Shown here one piece after another: positions 57,365 through 64,000 of a stretch of 64,000 nt of DNA. Location of the stretch: contig JANJXV010000013.1 in NCBI GenBank assembly GCA_024803745.1, positions 16,055,501-16,119,500 on the forward strand, read 5' to 3'. This stretch comes from Megascapheus bottae. Its lineage: Eukaryota; Chordata; Mammalia; Rodentia; Geomyidae. The translations under genes and the position numbers were made by a program. Below the pieces are notes generated by a model. That model was not told the origin of the DNA. It did not search any database and saw only the letters and a list, made by a program, of their open reading frames with translations. Numbering within the stretch: position 1 is the first letter of the stretch; each line of letters opens with the position of its first letter.

Positions 57365-59435
57365 ACACAAAGCCATCAAAAAAGCTATGCGTTGTGAAGT
57401 CATGGAGTAAAACTAAATTTTAGAAATTGGATTGGATTCTGGGTAGAGGAGTTTGATATTGAGTAAGGACTTTGGCAGCAGCAGTTTGTATTTCTCAAAT
57501 AAAGAAATTACTGTACTGTAGAGAATACAAGGACCAGAGGAAAAAGTTGTAAGAAGGATCTAGAGAAGTAAGCTTGATTTGAGAAATTAAATGTGGGTAC
57601 ATTGGAGAAATAGGGCCCCAAGGGAACAGATAGAAACCAGAGATCCTCTTATCAATCAAAGGAGAAATAATGAACGCGAAATGTAGCAAACCAAACTATT
57701 GTGGGGACCACAGACAACATTACTAACCACTAAAATAGTCTGGCTTTAGAAATCAGCTGGTTGTCTAATGTTGCCATTTGTCCCCCAGCCTCTTCTAATT
57801 ACAATCAGGAAAACTAGGGCTCTGGCATGCTTTGATAGCACTTCTGGGCCTATCTTGTCATCCTCTAGGAAGGAAGAGTCAGCGAGCACCACATGTGCTG
57901 ACTAGAAAGGACAACACATTTTCTCATGAAAATGTAGAGTATTCTCTAAGCATTAAACAAAAGTTAGGCACATCTCTCCAATGACTTTACCTTTCCACCA
58001 TTGGAAACTCAGGTTGGGTTAAAGTAAGCTGATGACTTTTTCTGCAGGCATGCACAGTGGCAATAAACAGAATCTAATGTTTGTAGCTCGACAGTTTTTA
58101 GCTTGTTCCATTTCTAATCCTAAATCAGGATGAATACCTTTCAATTAAACAAAATAGAAAGTTTTCTAAGCATAGTTTTCAAAGGAATCACGCTTTGGTG
58201 ATTTGCTGGCATGTATGCAATGTTCACAAGATTTCTGAAGAAGACTAACTCAGTATCATCTCCCAGCTGGGACACGTTCCTCTTTTGTATTTCATGCTGC
58301 ATCTCAAGGGAGAGCTGGGGGTTATGTTTGGGGCTGTGTTTCTCTGCAGATGCATTAGAGAAAAACTACGAAAGAGACTTAATGACCACTGGGCCAGGTT
58401 TATGCCCAGAGGATTCTGAAGACTAAATTCAGAGATTTTAGGAAAAGCCTGGCATGATTATAAAGTTTATCTACTATATATCAATGAGGCTTAGAGCCCA
58501 GAGGCTTAAAGGAGCCATGTACCGTCTTTAAGAACCTGGCATACAGATGTGCTTCTGCTACAACTAAGGGCTGGTTGGAAGAAGAAATAGAGAGATCATA
58601 TACTTGGGCAGGATAGGTAAGAACCTACAGAGATGCAAATGCAAAGAAGTAAGAAGAATCAAAAGAGCTCTCTCTTGGCTGAGCAGTCCTCCTGAGCATT
58701 GTCTCTTCACGGAGTCAAGAGCACACGGGACTGGTACAACACACCCAAGGTGAGGAATGTGGTATACCTCCAAATCACATGCACAATGTCTAGGGTTTTT
58801 TTTTTCTCTTTTGCAAGCCTCCATCATTTCTTTGTCTTTCTCTCTACCATATAATCACAGGTGCATACGTACATGTGCACGCATGAACACTTTATACATA
58901 TACACTGTACACAGTATATTGCTGTAGCCAGAACTTCACACATACAGTCATAAAGTCACATTATACTTGCTATCAACAAGAGTGAGGTTGTTCACATACT
59001 GACCCAGTACAAGGCCAGACTCATCTAAGACAGAAGGCACTGTCATGCATTTAGGACAGATGTGGAAATATGACTATAAATATGAAATTATTCTATATGG
59101 AACCAAGATGGAATTATTACTTTGAGCTCTAGGGATGATCTTCAGATTATTGGTTGCACACTGGCTGTCCATGCTGATGTACACGGCTGCAGCCAAAAGA
59201 CAAACACTCAGACCAAAATAGTGAAAGGCTAGTTGTCCTGGTGGTTGGGCACTCTACTGTGAAAGACTAGTCCCCTCTGCTTGTCCCCAGGAAATATTTT
59301 TCTCTGCTAGTAAAGAATCTTGTTGAAAAGAGTGATGCCACCCTGTGGATAAGTCTCAGCCTGGACTTAAATCCCATGACACTTTTCATAGTGGTTCTTA
59401 AAGATATTCCCAAACAACACGGCATAAAAAAATAT
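57365..59435. other. 2 kb without recognised gene
   Basis: No transposon or gene recognised; moderately GC-richer around 58240-58430. Confidence 0.4.
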
Positions 59436-59439
59436 CTCT

Positions 59440-59632
59440 GGGCCTAGGAGTTTGGCCCAGTGGAAGAGTGTTTGCTTAGCATGCACGAGGACCCAGGTTC
59501 AATTCCTCAGTACACATACATAGAAAAAAGCCAGAAATGGTACTGTGGCTCAAATGGTAGAGCTCAAGCCTTGAGAAAGCCCATGGACAATGCCCAGACC
59601 CTGAGTTCAAGGCCCAAGACTGGCAAAAAAAA
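59440..59632 (+). mobile_element. Type A SINE
   Basis: Full dimer; flanks AAAAATATCTCTG / AAAAATGCCTCTG. Confidence 0.92.
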
Positions 59633-59840
59633 AATGCCTCTGACTTCTTAGTCTAGCATCTGACCTCAACATTTTCTGTTGTGTAGATATATTTTTCTCT
59701 AGATTCCATAGGGTAAAATATACTACTTTTTAAAATCTAGGACAGTAGATTATTAACTCCCTGGATATTTTACTGTGCAAGAACTACTTGGCAGAATTGC
59801 AGGACAACTGATATGTGCAACAAGATGCATATTAAACATC

Positions 59841-59942
59841 GTCTTCTCTGTTTCTGTCTCTGTCTCTCTGTCTCTCTCTCTCTGTCTCTCTCTCTGCCTC
59901 TCTCTGTGTCTCTCTCTCTGTCTGTCTCTCTGTCTTTCTCTC
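59841..59942. repeat. TCTCTG-rich pyrimidine tract
   Basis: About 100 bases of TCTCTG/TCTC units, almost pure pyrimidine plus G on this strand, ending in a CCCACACACA run. Confidence 0.97.
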
Positions 59943-59944
59943 AC

Positions 59945-61150
59945 CCACACACACCCACACAATTAGGAATCAAATCTTCATATGTCAGCTGGACATACGA
60001 CAATAAAATCTCCTTCTTTTTGTTCTGAGTAGCAGTTGTTATGCTGGCAGAGAATAATGTAATCAGACTACATTAGTAACTATAGAATTGTACTTTTATC
60101 ATTCTCGAAATGCTAGGCTTCTAGTTCCATCTTCCAGAGATCAGTTTGAGAGCTGTCTTACATAGATACTCTTCATATTTATGGAAATGAAGACCATTCA
60201 CTGGTGAGGGGGAGCACAAGTTTTTTAAAAGACTTGAAATGAGGTCATTTTCTTTGTAATTGTCAACAAATCCAGGAAGATCTCTTCCTGGCTTTTTAAC
60301 AATAACAATTTAATTTGTCTCATTAAAATGTATTCTATATTTTGATTTGTACATACCCAAGCTAGCCATGATTTTAGGGCACAAATAAAACTGGGCATGT
60401 TATTAATTGATGTTGTTTCTAGTAATGTAGGTAAAATATAATTTAATGAGCAAAGGTATTTTTATAAATATTGTGGAATTATAGAATAAATAATAGGTGA
60501 AGATGTAGATTTGAAAACTAAGGCCTTTGCATAGGATTAAAGAAACAATACAACCTAGTAATGTTCTCATTGAATAAACAATCTGATCAGAGGAGCAGAG
60601 TTAAGATGAGGGTTATGCTAAGATATAAGCCCCACATGAATGTTAACTCTAAGACACTTCATATCATGTTGACTGAATCAAACCCAGGAGGCAATTGCCA
60701 TAATTTGTATCAAATCAAAACACTGATGACAGCACAAAACCACAATTATTTTCCTGGATTTTAGTTTTAATGTCTTTTTTTAAGAGTTATAAAAGGGGGG
60801 TTCAATTTAACATGCCAGTTTAAAAGAAACCATTCTTATGTGGATTAAGAGCATTCTAATACTACAACACTAGGAATATTAGACAGAATAATTGTCCCCA
60901 AAGTAATGGCTGAAAAACGAATACCATTAGATAGGAGCTTACACTGCATCAATTTGTAATATTTTCAACCTTCAAAGATCTCCTGAATTCCCAGAAGAAA
61001 AATGAAACTATGAACAATATTGCCTACAATAGATCCAAGAACAAAAGCCTATATGTAATTACTTGCTCAATATTTAGTATGTGTGTGTGTGTGTACGTAC
61101 ATGTGGGCACACGTGCACATGTGCATGTTTGTGTACATGCGTATGTGATC
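59945..61150. other. No gene recognised
   Basis: AT-rich DNA with a GT patch at 61080-61094. Confidence 0.4.
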
Positions 61151-61154
61151 TGTG

Positions 61155-61385
61155 CATGCCGGTACTAGGGCTTGAACTCAGAGCCTAAGGACCATCCTGT
61201 CAGGGGTTTTGTTTGTTTTTTGATTTTGTTTTTGTTTTTTCTCAAGGTTGGTGCTCTACCACTTGAGCCCCGGCTCTACTTCTGATTTTTTCTGCTAATT
61301 TATCTGGGCTGGCTTTGAATGTTAGTCCTCAGATCTCAGCTTCCTTAATAACCAAGAATACAGGTGCCAACCATCACTGCTGGAT
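61155..61385 (-). mobile_element. Type B SINE, reverse
   Basis: CTAGGGCTTGAACTCAGAGC, then a GTTTT-rich insert, GCTCTACCACTTGAGCCCCG and TCCTCAGATCTCAGCTTCC. Confidence 0.85.
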
Positions 61386-61417
61386 TTCATTTACCTTTTT
61401 AAAGAAGAAAAGACTTT

Positions 61418-61655
61418 TGAGTGCCAGTGGCTCACACTTGTAATCCTAGCTATTCAAGGAGCTGAGATCTAAGGATCTTGATTCAAAGCCAGCCTGGGCA
61501 GGAAAATCTATGAGACTCTCATTTCCAATTAACCAGCAAAAAAGTAGGAAGTGGCACGGTAGCTCAAGTAGTAGTGAGCTACCCTTGAGTAAAATCACTC
61601 AAGGACAATGCCCAAGCCCTGAGCTTAAGCCCCAGGACTGGCCAAAAATGTTAAA
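61418..61655 (+). mobile_element. Type B SINE
   Basis: TGCCAGTGGCTCACACTTGT left half, GCACGGTAGCTCAAGTAG right half, tail CAGGACTGGCCAAAAATG. Lies about 80 bases before the candidate acceptor of the OR52E4-like gene. Confidence 0.88.
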
Positions 61656-61803
61656 TAAAATAAAAAATCCTTAATGTTTATGAATTAACTACATCTATCA
61701 TTACATCCACCAAAGTGACATGTCACTATCTCTCCAGGGCCGGGATAAGAGAAGATCTGGATGAAAATTACTCAACAGAAAGTCACTGACACTTGCTAAG
61801 ACA

Positions 61804-62742
61804 ATGTCTTCTATCAATAACACCCACTTCCATCCCCCTTTCTTTATCCTGCTAGGAATTCCAGGACTGGAAAGTCTACATATCTGGATCGCTTTTCCCT
61901 TCTGTATGGTGTACCTCACTTCCCTCGTGGGGAACATCACCATTCTCTTTGTGATCAAGACTGAACACACCCTCCATCAACCCATGTTCTACTTCCTGGC
62001 CACATTGTCTGTGATCGATCTCGGCCTCGCCACCTCCACCATCCCCAAAATGTTGGGCATCTTCTGGTTCCATCTCCAAGAGATCAGCTTTGGGGGCTGC
62101 CTTACCCAGATGTTCTTCATTCACATGTTCACGGGCATGGAGACTGTTTTACTGGTAGTCATGGCTTATGACCGTTTTGTGGCCATCTGCAATCCTCTCC
62201 AGTACATCACCATCCTCACCAATAAGACCGTCACCCTCCTACTCTCTATTGTGGTAGGGAGAAATTTCATTCTTGTGACTCCATTCGTGTTTCTCATTCT
62301 GCGACTGCCATTCTGCGGGCACCATGTCATGCCTCACACGTACTGTGAGCACATGGGCCTTGCCCGATTGGCCTGTGCCTCCATCAAGGTGAACGTCATC
62401 TATGGGCTCATGGTGATTTCTAACATCATCATGGATGTCATCCTCATTGCCTCTTCCTATGTGCTTATCCTTCGTGCTGTGTTCCGCCTTCCTTCTCAAG
62501 AGGCCCGGCTAAAGGCTCTCAATACATGTGGTTCCCATGTCTGTGTCATGCTGTGCTTTTACACGCCAGCATTTTTTTCTTTTATGACGCACCGCTTTGG
62601 CAGAAACATTCCTCACTATATCCATATTCTTTTGGCTAATCTGTATGTGGTTATCCCGCCTGCCCTTAACCCCGTGATTTATGGCATCAGAACCAAGCAG
62701 ATCCGAGAGCGGGTTGTGAAGATATTTGTGCCCAAAGAATAA
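61804..62742 (+). CDS. Or52e4: OR52E4-like olfactory receptor, intact
   Basis: Intact 312-residue class I receptor. Seen: NNT glycosylation site at 5-7, GN at 43-44, [20 protein letters not shown] at 57-76, Cys99, [16 protein letters not shown] at 119-134 (DRF instead of DRY, as in OR52E4 itself), [20 protein letters not shown] at 166-185, Cys191, [10 protein letters not shown] at 217-226, KALNTC at 237-242 and [20 protein letters not shown] at 287-306. [23 protein letters not shown] and [15 protein letters not shown] are close to OR52E4. A candidate acceptor (AG at 61736-61737) leaves a 66-base leader with a complete 12-codon upstream ORF (61761-61799) that stops four bases before the ATG. 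A type B SINE ends about 150 bases upstream (61655) and another begins about 65 bases after the stop. Confidence 0.97.
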   Translation: MSSINNTHFHPPFFILLGIPGLESLHIWIAFPFCMVYLTSLVGNITILFVIKTEHTLHQPMFYFLATLSVIDLGLATSTIPKMLGIFWFHLQEISFGGCLTQMFFIHMFTGMETVLLVVMAYDRFVAICNPLQYITILTNKTVTLLLSIVVGRNFILVTPFVFLILRLPFCGHHVMPHTYCEHMGLARLACASIKVNVIYGLMVISNIIMDVILIASSYVLILRAVFRLPSQEARLKALNTCGSHVCVMLCFYTPAFFSFMTHRFGRNIPHYIHILLANLYVVIPPALNPVIYGIRTKQIRERVVKIFVPKE

Positions 62743-62809
62743 TTCTGTATAAAGTTTAGGTAACAACCCAATAATAATATGAGCTTTCCTTTAAAAACAT
62801 CTATAGAAC

Positions 62810-63045
62810 AAGGGGCTGTTGGCTCATACCTGTAATCATAGCTACTCAGGAGGCTAGGATTTGAGGATCTTGGTTCAAAGCCAGCCTGGGCACAAAAGTC
62901 CCGAGACTCTTATCTCCAAATAACCACCAGAATACCAGAAGTGGCACCATGGCACAAGGAGTAAGGCACTATCCTTGAGCTGAAGAGATCAGGGACAACG
63001 GCCAGGCCCAGATTTCAAGCCCCAAAACCAACAAAAATAAAAAAA
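62810..63045 (+). mobile_element. Type B SINE
   Basis: GGCTCATACCTGTAATCATA left half and GCACCATGGCACAAGGAGTA right half with an A tail. Confidence 0.87.
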
Positions 63046-63358
63046 AATCTATAGCATTAGGTTATGACTCCCAGATTTTTCATCTAGGTGAAAGAGATTT
63101 AGTGAAGTATGAAGAACACTCAATGAACACTTAGTATTGGTGGATATACTAAATCATGTTTACTGCTTAGTCTCACCTAACCTCACCTCACTCCAATTGC
63201 CTCTAACTTATTAAAAGCCTCAGCATAGGGGTAAACAAACAACTAATATGCTCAGAGTATCCCCGTGTATCTTGTTCAATAAGATGTATGTAGGTATTTT
63301 GAAAAACCTTTGGTATTTATAAATTTACTACTATTATAGTTCAAAACATCAATATGAT

Positions 63359-63547
63359 TTTTTTTGCCAGTCATGGGATTGAGCTCAGGGCCTGAGCACT
63401 GTCCTTGGACTTTCTCAAGGCTAGAGCTCTACCACTTGAGCCTCAGCACCACTTCTGGCTTTTTTCTATATGTGGTACTGAGGAATCGAACCCGGATTTT
63501 CATGCATGCTAGGCAAGCACTTTAACCACTAGGCCAAACTCCCGGCC
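63359..63547 (-). mobile_element. Type A SINE
   Basis: Full dimer, reverse; flanks CAATATGATTT / CAATATGATAT. Confidence 0.93.
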
Positions 63548-63639
63548 ACCAATATGATATTTTATGATAAGATATACCAAACTTCATAGAGAATATTAGT
63601 GGTCAAGGAAAGTAACCTGTGAAACACATCACATCAGGG

Positions 63640-64000
63640 AAATGGAAATCTATGCTGTAAATGGAGGCCTAACTCATGGCCCAATGCTCATTCCCTGGTC
63701 TTAGGACCGCACCTGGCTGAGATGGTTCCTGTCTCAGGGTTGGAAGGCATGGCTGTGATTAAGGCCACCTCTGGGACCGAATCTTTCCAACCTCTTGGAC
63801 AGCATACTGAGAGTACCTCCCCCGCCCTGCCAACCTTTGTGATGATAGGCTCCTGCATCCTTTGTTAGCTGAATGGACTTCCTCAATAAATGAGTTCCTG
63901 CCTTGATTGGTCTCCCTGACCTGCCTAATTGTCCTCTGGAGAGGGAGGGTTGGGTGCGGTGGTCAGTGGGACCTCTCCTTTCTCAGTTAGTCTTGGTCAG
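63640..64000 (+). mobile_element. Possible LTR end, cut by window edge
   Basis: GC-richer than its flank, with AATAAA at 63885-63890 followed by a CT-rich stretch, as in the R/U5 part of an LTR. No coding region is visible and the family is not identified. It could equally be an unrelated unique block. Confidence 0.3.

Noticed and set aside
59775..60028. Ser/Leu-repeat open frames on both strands
   Set aside because: Translation of the TCTCTG simple repeat.

Overview
The window is mammalian genomic DNA from a class I (fish-like) olfactory receptor cluster. It holds seven single-coding-exon receptor genes of the OR52N and OR52E groups: five intact, one cut by the left edge of the window with an open frame as far as it can be read, and one clear pseudogene. 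No other protein-coding host gene, RNA gene, CRISPR array or bacterial feature was found. The two dominant short repeats point to a non-murid rodent. 'Type A' is an ID-like/tRNA-like dimer. 'Type B' has a 7SL/B1-like left half joined to the same tRNA-like right half, the B1-dID kind of design. I infer Castorimorpha (kangaroo rats, gophers, beaver) as most likely, from repeat style only; squirrel or dormouse relatives are not excluded.

Layout. 1-710 (-): OR52N1-like gene, 3' end outside the window. 7332-8234 (+): OR52N2-like pseudogene with two frame-breaking deletions. 16205-17161 (+): intact OR52N2-like gene. 25710-26660 (-): intact OR52N-group gene. 41338-42291 (+): intact OR52N5-like gene. 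51575-52513 (+): intact OR52E gene of the E6/E8 type. 61804-62742 (+): intact OR52E4-like gene. Each has a plausible splice acceptor 43-82 bases before its ATG, as expected for receptors with non-coding upstream exons. No upstream exon or promoter could be located with confidence.

The rest is about 9 kb spacing filled with retroelements. LINE-1 pieces of at least three 3'-end lineages occur: a 5'-truncated copy with a perfect 19-bp target duplication (21924-23060), two copies with inverted 5' parts (11695-12387, 50860-51450), a copy flanked by an unusual direct repeat of about 105 bp (33616-34218), and a long copy that keeps ORF1, the endonuclease part and the C-terminus of ORF2 but has lost the reverse transcriptase (about 53990-57360). 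About 16 type A and about 20 type B SINEs are scattered through, several with clear target site duplications, and there are CA/TG microsatellites and one TCTCTG-rich array.

The receptors do not form a pathway with one another; each would normally be expressed alone, from one allele, in a given sensory neuron. The most informative signals are the identity gradient between the OR52N2-like gene and its pseudogene (gene conversion or mosaic duplication), short upstream ORFs in the receptor leaders, an in-frame N-terminal extension in the gene at 26660, and the unusual L1 structures. I saw no convincing undescribed system.
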